Of a stretch of 60,358 nt of DNA, positions 1-8,003 are shown piece by piece. The notes below the pieces were generated by a model. That model was not told the DNA's origin. It searched no databases and was given only the letters and a program-made list of their open reading frames with translations. A program made the translations under genes and the position numbers. Location: the NCBI RefSeq assembly GCF_000374645.1, contig NZ_KB894818.1, forward strand, positions 1-60,358, written 5' to 3'. Position 1 is the first letter of the stretch. Every line of letters begins with the position of its first letter. The DNA is from Arhodomonas aquaeolei DSM 8974. Its GTDB lineage: Bacteria > Pseudomonadota > Gammaproteobacteria > Nitrococcales > Nitrococcaceae.

Positions 1-452
<452 letters not shown>

Positions 453-610
453 AAAGAGCTAGTCGGTTGAGCCGACAAATCTTGGCTCGGCGCACAAGGC
501 ACACATTGACGGATAGCTTCCGTAATGGGTGCTTCACGCCGATTTTTCATCGGCCAGACGCCGGTCAACACCGACGACGCAAGCACCCACACAAGCCATC
601 TGATCCGTAT

Positions 611-621
611 TGTTAAAGAGC
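611..621 (-). promoter_or_regulatory. boxA-like antitermination element of the rRNA leader
   Basis: The minus strand reads GCTCTTTAACA, which matches the core of the E. coli rrn boxA (TGCTCTTTAACA), about 160 bases before mature 16S. In known rrn operons this RNA element recruits the NusB/NusE antitermination complex. The stretch 453-909 holds no gene, only this leader and promoters. Confidence 0.8.
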
Positions 622-654
622 TTCAGGGCCGCCTTGAAGCGACGAAGAGCGCGT

Positions 655-682
655 ATTCTACAGCGCCTGAATGCCGCGTCAA
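655..682 (-). promoter_or_regulatory. rRNA operon promoter, proximal of three
   Basis: Minus-strand TTGACG (677-682), a 16-bp spacer, then TAGAAT (655-660), followed by a GC-rich ACGCGC stretch. A short spacer and GC-rich discriminator are typical of growth-rate- and ppGpp-controlled rRNA promoters. It lies about 200 bp upstream of 16S and just before the boxA-like element. Confidence 0.72.
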
Positions 683-743
683 CCCCTTTGTTCCGCCCCG
701 TCAGGGCCTCGGCTCAACACCTTCGCCCCAACCGGGAACAGGC

Positions 744-771
744 ATTCTAGTGCATCACGAACACCTGTCAA
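744..771 (-). promoter_or_regulatory. rRNA operon promoter, middle of three
   Basis: Minus-strand TTGACA (766-771, full consensus), 16-bp spacer, TAGAAT (744-749). It has the same spacing as the promoters on either side, which supports a tandem array driving the rRNA operon. Confidence 0.7.
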
Positions 772-847
772 CGCCCCGTAACTTCCAGTCCGAAAACCGC
801 CTCCGGGGCTCCCCTCGTCAGACCCTTCGCCCGACAAGAGAGCGCGC

Positions 848-875
848 ATTATAGGCGTCTCAGCGAATGCGTCAA
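848..875 (-). promoter_or_regulatory. rRNA operon promoter, distal of three
   Basis: Minus-strand TTGACG (870-875), 16-bp spacer, perfect TATAAT (848-853), then GCGCGC, a strongly GC-rich discriminator. It resembles a classical rrn P1 promoter. It begins about 35 bp beyond the 3' end of tyrS. Confidence 0.75.
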
Positions 876-909
876 GCGTGTTACACCGGCACTTCGGGTG
901 ACGACGTCC

Positions 910-2124
910 TCAGCCCTCGGCGGCCTCGTTCAGACGCACCCGCGCAAAGCGGCGCTTGCCGACCTGGATCACCATCGGGCCGCCCGCGCCGAGGGTGAGC
1001 CCCCGATCCTCCACGCGCTCGCCATCGATGCGCACCGCTCCCTGCTTGATCATGCGCAGGGCCTCGGAGGTACTCGGGGTCAGGCCCGCCTCCTTGAGGA
1101 CGCTGGCGATGCCGAGTCCCTCGCCGGTGACGTCGAGATCGACCTCGGGCATCTCGTCGGGCATCGCCCCTTTCTGGAAACGCGCTATGAACGATTCCCG
1201 CGCGCGCGAGGCCGCCGCGGTATCGTGGAAGCGCCCGACGAGCTCCTCGGCCAGCTCGAACTTCACGTCCCGGGGGTTGCGCCCCTCGGCAACGGACTGG
1301 CGCAACCGCTCGATCTCGGCGAGGGGCCGGAAGGTGAGCAGCTCGAAATAGCGCCACATGAGCTCGTCGGAGACGGACATGAGCTTGCCGAACATGTCGT
1401 CCGCCCCTTCGCGGATGCCAACGTAGTTGCCCAGCGACTTGGACATCTTCTGCACGCCGTCCAGCCCCTCGAGAATGGGCATGGTCAGAATGACCTGCGG
1501 GCGCTGCCCGTACTCGCGCTGGATCTCACGGCCGACCAGCAGGTTGAACTTCTGGTCCGTGCCGCCGAGCTCGACGTCCGCCTCCAGCGCCACCGAGTCG
1601 TAGGCCTGGACCAGCGGATAGAGGAACTCGTGAACCGCGATGGAGCGGTTCTCCTCGTAGCGCTTGTGGAAGTCGTCGCGCTCGAGCATCCGCGCGACGG
1701 TGTACTTGGCGGCCAGGCGGATCATGCCCTCCGCCTGCATCGGCCCCATCCAGCGGGAGTTGAACTCCACGCGCGTGCGCTCGGGATCGAGGATGCGGAA
1801 GATCTGCTCCTTGTAGGTACGCGCGTTCTCGCTGATCTGCTCCGGGGTGAGCGCCGGGCGGGTGGCGGTCTTGCCGGAGGGATCACCGATCATGCCGGTG
1901 AAGTCGCCGATCAGGAAGATGACCTCGTGACCGAGGTCCTGGAACTGACGGAGCTTGTTGATGAGCACCGTGTGCCCGAGGTGGAGGTCCGGGGCGGTGG
2001 GGTCGAACCCCGCCTTGATCCGCAGCGGACGCCCCTCCTCCAGGCGCGCCCGGAGATCGTTCTCCGGCAGTATCTCCTCGGCACCGCGCCGCAGTATCGC
2101 GAGCGATTCCTCGATCGTGCTCAT
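910..2124 (-). CDS. tyrS: Tyrosyl-tRNA synthetase
   Basis: Cytoplasmic class I aminoacyl-tRNA synthetase that charges tRNA-Tyr with tyrosine. The 404-residue product has the HLGH signature at residues 48-51 and KMSKS at 226-230, the two ATP-binding motifs of the catalytic domain. An S4-like RNA-binding domain closes the protein (about 340-404). Length and motif spacing suggest the TyrZ-like bacterial subtype. The reading frame is open upstream to 2196, but the ATG at 2124 (MSTIEES) is preceded by GGAG at suitable distance and gives the usual N-terminus, so it was chosen. The gene lies just upstream of the rRNA operon on the same strand and is divergent from the M23 peptidase gene. Confidence 0.96.
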   Translation of the reverse strand: MSTIEESLAILRRGAEEILPENDLRARLEEGRPLRIKAGFDPTAPDLHLGHTVLINKLRQFQDLGHEVIFLIGDFTGMIGDPSGKTATRPALTPEQISENARTYKEQIFRILDPERTRVEFNSRWMGPMQAEGMIRLAAKYTVARMLERDDFHKRYEENRSIAVHEFLYPLVQAYDSVALEADVELGGTDQKFNLLVGREIQREYGQRPQVILTMPILEGLDGVQKMSKSLGNYVGIREGADDMFGKLMSVSDELMWRYFELLTFRPLAEIERLRQSVAEGRNPRDVKFELAEELVGRFHDTAAASRARESFIARFQKGAMPDEMPEVDLDVTGEGLGIASVLKEAGLTPSTSEALRMIKQGAVRIDGERVEDRGLTLGAGGPMVIQVGKRRFARVRLNEAAEG

Positions 2125-2231
2125 GCTCGACTCCGCGTTGTCTCTGGTAACTGAGGCGGACGTCACGCCCGCCGACCCGCGCGACATGTTACTCAATCAC
2201 AATGGCCGGGCGTTACTCCCGCGCCCGCGCG

Positions 2232-2260
2232 TTGACTGATTTGAGGCTTCGGGCTAACGT
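2232..2260 (+). promoter_or_regulatory. Promoter for the M23 peptidase-anmK genes
   Basis: TTGACT (2232-2237), 17-bp spacer, TAACGT (2255-2260), 29 bp before the ATG of the peptidase gene. Hexamers match consensus at 5/6 and 4/6. Assigned by sequence only. Confidence 0.5.
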
Positions 2261-2288
2261 TCGGAGCTTATAGGTTGAGGATCGTTTC

Positions 2289-3878
2289 ATGAAGACACGC
2301 CGCCGTAACAAGGACAGTCTGGCCAGCCTGTCCAATCGCCGGAAGCGTCCCCGCCGCGTCCATCACGCACTCGCCCTGTCCGTCGCCGTCGTTACCGGCA
2401 TCGGCGCGTTCGCGATGTCCACCAATGACGGCGACGCCAACGTCGGCGACGGCGGGCTCGTGCGCGCGCTCGAACTGCCCTCGGCCGACGATGACGCCAC
2501 CCGGCCGGAGGGGCTGAAGCCCCTGAAGGTCCTGACCGAACATGCGCCGGCCCATGTAGGCCCGGCCACCGCGGACGCGGACCGCGGCCAGCCCGGGGCC
2601 GGGAGCGACGGCGCGACGCCCGCCGCCGGACTGCAGACCGCGTCACTCACGGCCACGCCGCGGCAACCCCTGAGCGACGTGCCGGCGCCGGCGGAGTCGC
2701 TGCTCGCCTCCGGGGCCCCGCAGTCCGAGGCCGTGGCGGCACCGGACTGGGAGACCTATACCGTCCAGTCCGGCGACTCGCTGGCCGCGCTGTTCAGCCG
2801 CGCCGGGCTTTCCGCCCGGGACGTCTACGACGTCGTCAACGCCGGCGAGCGTGCCGGGGCCCTCACCAGCCTCTACCCCGGCGACGAGCTCCGTATCGCC
2901 CTGGACGGCCGCGGCGGCCTGGAGGCCGTTCGCTACGAGCTCAACGAGACGGAGACGCTCACCGTACGCCACGGCGCCGACGGCTACACCACGAAGGTCA
3001 CCACCACCCCGCTGGAGCGCCGCCGGCGTGTCGCCAGCGGCGAGATCAAGAGTTCGCTGTACGCCTCGGCACTCGAGGCCGGCCTGTCCGATGGCCAGGT
3101 CATGCAGCTCGCCAACATCTTCGGCTGGGACATCGATTTCGCGCTGGACCTGCGCAAGGGCGACCGCTTCCGGGTGATCTACAACGAGGTCTACCGCGAC
3201 GGCGAGAAGCTGCGCAACGGCAACATCGTCGCGGCGGACTTCGTGAACCACGGCGAGCGCTTCCGTGCGGTGCGCTTCACCTTCCCCGACGGGGACGCAC
3301 AGTACTTCACCCCGGAGGGCAAGAGCATGCGCAAGGCCTTCCTGCGCACGCCGGTGAACTTCACCCGGGTGAGCTCGGAGTTCAATCCCCAGCGCCTCCA
3401 CCCCATCCTCGGTACCAAGCGTCCGCACATGGGCACGGACTACGCGGCCCCGCCGGGAACGCCGATCAAGGCGGCCGGCGACGGCCGGATCGTGCACATC
3501 GGCCGCAAGGGCGGCTACGGCAATGCCGTCGTCATCAGGCACGGTTCCCGCTACTCCACCCTGTATGGCCACATGCGGGGGTTCCGCCGGGGCCTCTCCC
3601 ACGGCGACCACGTCAAGCAGGGGGAGGTCATCGGCTACGTGGGCAGCAGCGGCCTGGCGACCGGACCGCACCTGCACTACGAGTTCCGGGTGAACGGCAA
3701 GCACCGCAACCCGCGGACCGTCAAACTGCCCGAGGCCGAGCCGATCCAGGCCAAGTACCGCGAGGACTTCGACACGCAGACCGCGCCGCTGGTGGCGCGC
3801 CTCGAGGCCGCCACACCCACGCAGGTCGCGAGCAGCGAGCAGACCGACAGCGGCACGGCCGGCGGCGGAGACCGCTAG
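2289..3878 (+). CDS. M23 family peptidoglycan endopeptidase with OapA/LysM-type domain (MepM-like)
   Basis: Envelope-anchored metallo-endopeptidase expected to cut peptide cross-links in peptidoglycan. The 529-residue protein has a basic N-terminus (RRRNK...RRKRPRR), one membrane segment at about 26-44, and a low-complexity linker. A LysM/OapA-like domain follows around 155-205 (TYTVQSGDSLAALFSRAG). The C-terminal M23 domain carries zinc ligands H380 and D384 (HMGTD) and H463 (HLHYEF). This architecture is that of E. coli MepM (YebA). The adjacent anmK acts on anhydro-MurNAc released from the same polymer, so the two form a plausible wall-turnover unit, 26 bp apart. Whether the hydrolase prefers D-Ala-mDAP bonds cannot be read from the sequence. 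Confidence 0.9.
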   Translation: MKTRRRNKDSLASLSNRRKRPRRVHHALALSVAVVTGIGAFAMSTNDGDANVGDGGLVRALELPSADDDATRPEGLKPLKVLTEHAPAHVGPATADADRGQPGAGSDGATPAAGLQTASLTATPRQPLSDVPAPAESLLASGAPQSEAVAAPDWETYTVQSGDSLAALFSRAGLSARDVYDVVNAGERAGALTSLYPGDELRIALDGRGGLEAVRYELNETETLTVRHGADGYTTKVTTTPLERRRRVASGEIKSSLYASALEAGLSDGQVMQLANIFGWDIDFALDLRKGDRFRVIYNEVYRDGEKLRNGNIVAADFVNHGERFRAVRFTFPDGDAQYFTPEGKSMRKAFLRTPVNFTRVSSEFNPQRLHPILGTKRPHMGTDYAAPPGTPIKAAGDGRIVHIGRKGGYGNAVVIRHGSRYSTLYGHMRGFRRGLSHGDHVKQGEVIGYVGSSGLATGPHLHYEFRVNGKHRNPRTVKLPEAEPIQAKYREDFDTQTAPLVARLEAATPTQVASSEQTDSGTAGGGDR

Positions 3879-3904
3879 GTATCGCCGCGCGAGACGGGGA
3901 GGGG

Positions 3905-5017
3905 ATGGCCGAGCGCTTCATCGGCCTCATGGCCGGCACGAGCCTGGACGGTGTCGACGCCGCCATGGTTCGTTTCGACACCGGGACGCCGGTGGTCGAG
4001 GCCACTGTGTCCCGCCCGTACCCGGACCGGCTCCGGCACACCCTGCGGGCCATCGGTGCCGGATCGCCGCTCGCCGACGTCATCGCCGCGGATCAGGCCG
4101 TCGCCGAGGCCTTCAGCGACACCGCTCAGGCCCTGCTCGCCCGAGCCGGCCGGCCGGCGGAGACCGTTACCGCCATCGGCAGCCACGGCCAGACGGTGTG
4201 GCACCGCCCGGGCGCACCGAGAGCGGCGTCCGTACAGATCGGCGACGCCAGCCGTATCGCCGAGGCCACCGGCATTACCACCGTCGCCGATTTCCGCCGC
4301 CGCGACATCGCCGCCGGCGGCGAGGGGGCACCGCTCGCCCCCGCCTTCCACCTTGCCATGCTCCAGGGACAGGGCAGCGGAACCGCCGTGCTCAACCTGG
4401 GCGGCATCGCCAACCTGACCGTAGGCGACGCCCCCGCCGGCCCCATCGGCTTCGACTGCGGCCCGGCGAACACCCTCATGGACCGCTGGACGGAACGCCA
4501 CCTCGGCGAGCGCTACGATGCCGACGGCGCCTGGGCCGCCAGCGGCACGGTCGACCCGGCTCTGCTGGAGCGTCTGCTCGCGGATCCGTTCTTCCGGAAG
4601 CCGCCGCCCAAGAGCACGGGCCCGGAGCGCTTCGGACCGGACTGGCTGGACGAGCGTATCGCCTCGCTCTCACGCCCACCGGCCGCGGCGGACGTGCAGG
4701 CGACACTGGCCGCTCTCACCGCGCGCACGGTGGCGGACGCCGTCAACGCGAGCATCGGGAACGCTACCGCGGCGCCGGGACGGCTGCTGGTCTGCGGCGG
4801 CGGGGTGCACAACACCCACCTCATGGACATGGTGCGACGGCACCTGCCCGGCTGGCAGGTGGGGTCCACGGACGAAGCGGGTATCGATCCGGATTTCGTC
4901 GAGGCGGCGGCGTTCGCCTGGCTCGCGCGGGAGACGCTCGCCGGCCGGCCGGGCAACCTCCCGGGGGTGACGGGGGCGCGCCGGCCGGTGGTGCTGGGCG
5001 GGATCTATCCGGCCTGA
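3905..5017 (+). CDS. anmK: Anhydro-N-acetylmuramic acid kinase
   Basis: Cytosolic enzyme of peptidoglycan recycling that phosphorylates 1,6-anhydro-MurNAc and opens the anhydro ring to give MurNAc-6-phosphate. The 370-residue protein begins with the family signature GLMAGTSLDGVDAA (phosphate/ATP-binding loop). It has further sugar-kinase motifs: GSHGQTVWH, NLGGIANLT, GFDCGPANTLMD and LLVCGGGVHN. Length is that of the family. It directly follows the M23 hydrolase gene on the same strand and ends 3 bp from the convergent erpA stop, so no separate terminator fits between them. Confidence 0.95.
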   Translation: MAERFIGLMAGTSLDGVDAAMVRFDTGTPVVEATVSRPYPDRLRHTLRAIGAGSPLADVIAADQAVAEAFSDTAQALLARAGRPAETVTAIGSHGQTVWHRPGAPRAASVQIGDASRIAEATGITTVADFRRRDIAAGGEGAPLAPAFHLAMLQGQGSGTAVLNLGGIANLTVGDAPAGPIGFDCGPANTLMDRWTERHLGERYDADGAWAASGTVDPALLERLLADPFFRKPPPKSTGPERFGPDWLDERIASLSRPPAAADVQATLAALTARTVADAVNASIGNATAAPGRLLVCGGGVHNTHLMDMVRRHLPGWQVGSTDEAGIDPDFVEAAAFAWLARETLAGRPGNLPGVTGARRPVVLGGIYPA

Positions 5018-5020
5018 GAC

Positions 5021-5374
5021 CTAGACGCCGAACGAGGAGCCGCAGCCACAGGTGGTGGCCGCGTTGGGGTTGCGGATGATGAACTGTGCGCCCTCGATAC
5101 CCTCGACGTAGTCGATCTCGGCGCCCTCGAGGTAGGCACCGCTCATCGGGTCGACCAGCAGCGTCACGCCGTTCTTCTCGATAACCGCGTCACCGTCTTC
5201 CTGGTTCTCGTCGAACATGAACCCGTACTGGAAGCCGGAGCAGCCGCCGCCGGTGATGTAGACCCGCAGCTTGAGGTCGCCATTGTCCTCCTCGTCGAGG
5301 AGCTGGCGCACCTTGAGTGCGGCGTTGTCGGTGAAGTTCAGCAGCTCGTCCTGCTCTTCGACCACTTCGCTCAT
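5021..5374 (-). CDS. erpA: Iron-sulfur cluster insertion protein ErpA (A-type carrier)
   Basis: A-type carrier that delivers Fe-S clusters to apoproteins, including those of respiration and isoprenoid synthesis in E. coli. The 117-residue product has the three invariant cysteines C45 (GGGCSGFQY), C109 and C111 (CGCGSSF) of the HesB/IscA fold. The acidic N-terminal extension before NFTDNAA favours ErpA over IscA. It faces anmK tail to tail. The isc/suf genes are not in the window. An AGGAGG-like site precedes the ATG. Confidence 0.93.
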   Translation of the reverse strand: MSEVVEEQDELLNFTDNAALKVRQLLDEEDNGDLKLRVYITGGGCSGFQYGFMFDENQEDGDAVIEKNGVTLLVDPMSGAYLEGAEIDYVEGIEGAQFIIRNPNAATTCGCGSSFGV

Positions 5375-5450
5375 GATCCTTTCGCCTCCTGGAGGTGGGC
5401 CCTTTCCCTAGATGGTGGGGACGGCCCGGTTCGGAGTCAATTGCCGACGC

Positions 5451-6482
5451 TCAGGGCAGCAGCGCCACGTCCCCGAGTCCCGCCGTCTCCGGCAGGTCGA
5501 ACATCAGGTTCATGTTCTGCACCGCCTGCCCGGCCGCCCCCTTGACCAGGTTGTCCTCCACCGCAAGCACCAGCGCCATGTCGCTGTAGGGCTGGCGGTG
5601 GACCGCAATGCGGCAGGTGTTGACGCCGCGCACGCTGCGCGTCTCCGGATGGCTGCCGGCAGGCAGCACGTCGACGAAGGGCTCGTCGGCATACCGCGCC
5701 TCGAACAGCGCCTGCAGGTCCGTGGCGGGATCCCGCAGCCTGGCGTAGAGGCTCGCGTGGATCCCCCGCACCATCGGCGCCAGATGCGGCATGAACACCA
5801 GCCCGACCTCGCCGCCGGCGGCCTCCATCAGGCCCTGGCGGATCTCCGGGAGATGCCGGTGGCCGGAGGCCCCGTAGGCACGGAAATTCTCCGAGGCCTC
5901 GCCCAGGAGCGTGTGCTGCTTGGGCTGGCGTCCCGCGCCGGTCGCCCCGGACTTGGCATCGGCGACAAGGGTGTCGGTATCCACCAGACCGGCCTCGACC
6001 AGCGGCAGGAAGCCGAGCTGCACCGCCGTGGGATAGCACCCGGGGTTCGCGACCAGGCGGGCCCCGCGGATGGCATCGCGGTGGCGCTCCGGCAGCCCGT
6101 AGACCGCCTCGGCGGCAATCCCGGGACAGGCGTGCGTCATCCCGTACCACTCGGACCAGAGATCCAGGTCACGGATGCGGAAATCCGCCCCCAGATCGAT
6201 GACGCGCACACCGGCCTCGAGCAGCGCGGGCACGGACTGCATCGCCGTGCCGTTGGGCGTTGCGAAGAAGACCACGTCACAGGCAGCGAGGCGTTCGTCG
6301 TCCGGGGCCTCGAAGGCGAGATCGCAGTGTCCGCGCAGGTTCGGGAACAGCTCGGCCACGCCGCGACCGGCTTCCCCTCGGGAGGTGATCACCTCCGCGC
6401 GCGCACGCGGGTGGTGCGCCAGCAACCGCAACAGCTCGACACCCGTATACCCGGTGCCGCCCACGATCCCGACCTTGAGCAT
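5451..6482 (-). CDS. argC: N-acetyl-gamma-glutamyl-phosphate reductase
   Basis: NADPH-dependent enzyme of arginine biosynthesis that reduces N-acetyl-glutamyl phosphate to the semialdehyde. The 343-residue product opens with a Rossmann glycine motif ([14 protein letters not shown]) and has the active-site cysteine C149 in NPGCYPTA. The reading frame runs on to 6638, but the ATG at 6482 has GGGGAG upstream and gives the standard N-terminus. The gene stands alone here, divergent from hemJ, with no other arg gene visible. Confidence 0.95.
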   Translation of the reverse strand: MLKVGIVGGTGYTGVELLRLLAHHPRARAEVITSRGEAGRGVAELFPNLRGHCDLAFEAPDDERLAACDVVFFATPNGTAMQSVPALLEAGVRVIDLGADFRIRDLDLWSEWYGMTHACPGIAAEAVYGLPERHRDAIRGARLVANPGCYPTAVQLGFLPLVEAGLVDTDTLVADAKSGATGAGRQPKQHTLLGEASENFRAYGASGHRHLPEIRQGLMEAAGGEVGLVFMPHLAPMVRGIHASLYARLRDPATDLQALFEARYADEPFVDVLPAGSHPETRSVRGVNTCRIAVHRQPYSDMALVLAVEDNLVKGAAGQAVQNMNLMFDLPETAGLGDVALLP

Positions 6483-6652
6483 CCGTATCTCCCCTGCTGA
6501 GTGGACAGTCCTGTATCGTAACGCCCGCCTGCGCGCGGCGTCACCCGCGCCGGGCGTGCCCCGCCACGGCCACTCTGCGATACTCGGGCGCGGCCCCGCG
6601 GCCGAACAGCGGCACGACACCCCGGGGACAAGCCACATTCAAGGAGCCGGCC

Positions 6653-7078
6653 ATGCTCTACCTCTGGGTCAAGGCATTCCACATCATCTTCGTGGTGACC
6701 TGGTTCGCCGCGGTGTTCTACCTGCCACGGCTGTTCGTCTACCACGCCCAGACCGAGGACGCGCCGGGCAACGAGCGTTTCCGCATCATGGAGCGCAAGC
6801 TCTATCGCGGAATCATGACCCCCAGCGCGGTGCTCACCGTGTTCTTCGGGGGCTGGCTGATCTGGCTCAACCCGGCCTGGCTCGACCAGGGCTGGCTCCA
6901 CGTGAAGCTCGCGCTCGTGGCCGGGCTCATCGGCTACCACGTGTGGTGCGGCCGCCTGGTGCAGGCATTCGCCGAGGGAACCAACCGGCGCGGCCATGTC
7001 TGGTTCCGCTGGTTCAACGAGCTGCCCGTGATCGTACTCGTCGGTGTGGTGCTGCTGGTGGAGCTCAAGCCCTTCTAG
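6653..7078 (+). CDS. hemJ: Protoporphyrinogen IX oxidase HemJ-like membrane protein
   Basis: Integral membrane protein of 141 residues with four predicted hydrophobic segments (about 5-25, 60-76, 82-100, 122-138). The start MLYLWVKAFHIIFVVTWFAA and the internal YRGIMTPSA match the HemJ (UPF0093/CopD-like) family, which oxidises protoporphyrinogen IX to protoporphyrin IX in heme synthesis. The early histidine in the KAFHII segment is the conserved one. An AAGGAG site sits just upstream of the ATG. Function is by family resemblance. The heme-related neighbour bfr faces it. Confidence 0.88.
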   Translation: MLYLWVKAFHIIFVVTWFAAVFYLPRLFVYHAQTEDAPGNERFRIMERKLYRGIMTPSAVLTVFFGGWLIWLNPAWLDQGWLHVKLALVAGLIGYHVWCGRLVQAFAEGTNRRGHVWFRWFNELPVIVLVGVVLLVELKPF

Positions 7079-7085
7079 GGGCGCC

Positions 7086-7105
7086 GGGGCCGCCGCTGCG
7101 GCCCC
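7086..7105. terminator. Hairpin between convergent hemJ and bfr
   Basis: GGGGCCGC - CGCT - GCGGCCCC is a perfect 8-bp GC-rich stem with a 4-base loop in the 33-bp gap between two converging genes. No clear T-run follows on the plus strand. A bidirectional terminator is the natural reading. Confidence 0.5.
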
Positions 7106-7111
7106 TCCCCC

Positions 7112-7582
7112 TCACTCGGGGATCTGCGACTGCTGGTAATTCTGCTCGCCCACCCGGTCGACGAGCTCCAGCTGGGTCTCGAGCCAGTCGATGTGCTCCT
7201 CTTCGTCGTCGAGGATGCGACGGAGCAGGTCACGACTGACGTAGTCCTGCACGGACTCGCAGTGAGCGATGGCCTCACGCAGCAACGGGCACGCGGTCTG
7301 CTCCGCGCGCAGGTCGCACTCCAGGATCTCGCGCACCGTCTCGCCGATCATCAGCCGGCCCAGGTCCTGGAGGTTCGGCAGCCCTTCCAGGAAGAGGATG
7401 CGCTTGATCAGCTCGTCGGCATGGCGCATCTCGTCGATGGATTCCTGGTACTCCTTCTCGCCCAGGCGGGACAGCCCCCAATCCTGGAGCATGCGGGCGT
7501 GGAGGAAATACTGGTTGATGGCCGTGAGCTCGTTGGTGAGCGCACGGTTGAGGTATTCGATGACCTTGGTGTCGCCCTTCAT
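7112..7582 (-). CDS. bfr: Bacterioferritin
   Basis: Cytoplasmic 24-subunit iron-storage protein that oxidises Fe2+ and stores it as a mineral. The 156-residue product keeps all ferroxidase ligands at E. coli numbering: E18, E51, H54, E94, E127 and H130. It also keeps M52, the heme-binding methionine, so this is a heme-binding Bfr and not a ferritin. It lies 104 bp downstream of bfd on the same strand. The pair works together: Bfd donates electrons to release iron from Bfr. Confidence 0.96.
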   Translation of the reverse strand: MKGDTKVIEYLNRALTNELTAINQYFLHARMLQDWGLSRLGEKEYQESIDEMRHADELIKRILFLEGLPNLQDLGRLMIGETVREILECDLRAEQTACPLLREAIAHCESVQDYVSRDLLRRILDDEEEHIDWLETQLELVDRVGEQNYQQSQIPE

Positions 7583-7638
7583 TGTGTCTGCCTCTGTGCC
7601 CGTATTGGTGGCGTCAAAGCACAGAGTCTAGCGCATGA

Positions 7639-7666
7639 CGCCCCCCCTTTAGCCAGCCGGGGGGCG
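7639..7666. other. GC-rich hairpin between bfd and bfr
   Basis: CGCCCCCC (7639-7646) and GGGGGGCG (7659-7666) form an 8-bp stem with a 12-base loop just past the bfd stop. No T-run follows, so it may be a partial terminator or an mRNA-stability element that uncouples bfr from bfd. The role is a guess. Confidence 0.35.
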
Positions 7667-7686
7667 AACCGGGCGTTCAGCGGGCG

Positions 7687-7905
7687 CTAGGCAAGGGCGG
7701 GCGTGGCGGCGGGAAAGCCCAGGGCGGGCAGGCTGTCATCGGAGGCCGTGCGCTCGGCGAGCATCGCCTTCGCCGCCGGACCGCACTTGCCACAGCAGCT
7801 GCAGACCCCGAGCTCGCGGCGAAGCTCCCGCATGGTCCGGGCACCGGCATCGATGGCGGCATTGACTTCACGGTCGCTCACGGCCCGGCAGACACAGACG
7901 TACAT
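7687..7905 (-). CDS. bfd: Bacterioferritin-associated ferredoxin
   Basis: Small [2Fe-2S] protein of 72 residues. Family cysteines are C4 and C6 (MYVCVCRAVS) and the CxxC pair in VCSCCGKCG around residues 35-41. In Pseudomonas and E. coli, Bfd docks on Bfr and reduces stored ferric iron for mobilisation. It is slightly longer than E. coli Bfd (64 residues) by an alanine/proline-rich tail. It is first of the bfd-bfr pair. The upstream region has an A/T-rich block unlike the surrounding GC-rich DNA, where iron control would act. Confidence 0.93.
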   Translation of the reverse strand: MYVCVCRAVSDREVNAAIDAGARTMRELRRELGVCSCCGKCGPAAKAMLAERTASDDSLPALGFPAATPALA

Positions 7906-7935
7906 GGCGCACTCACATCCGGTATCGATGGAGAT

Positions 7936-7991
7936 ACGCTACGACTTACCCACCCGGTTAGTCAAACACGAATTATTATTATTTGTGATCT
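7936..7991 (-). promoter_or_regulatory. bfd promoter with A/T-rich Fur-like block
   Basis: On the minus strand TTGACT (7960-7965), an 18-bp spacer and TAGCGT (7936-7941) form a possible sigma-70 promoter 30 bp before bfd. Just upstream, 7971-7984 reads AATAATAATAATT on the minus strand, resembling the GATAAT-rich Fur box. In many proteobacteria bfd is iron-regulated; here Fur control is inferred from base composition and context only. Confidence 0.4.
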
Positions 7992-8003
7992 TCATCACCG
8001 AAC

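Noticed and set aside
898-2154. 418-codon plus-strand frame opposite tyrS
   Set aside because: Composition (leucine, glutamate, histidine, valine repeats) is that of an antisense shadow; tyrS on the minus strand has HLGH and KMSKS.
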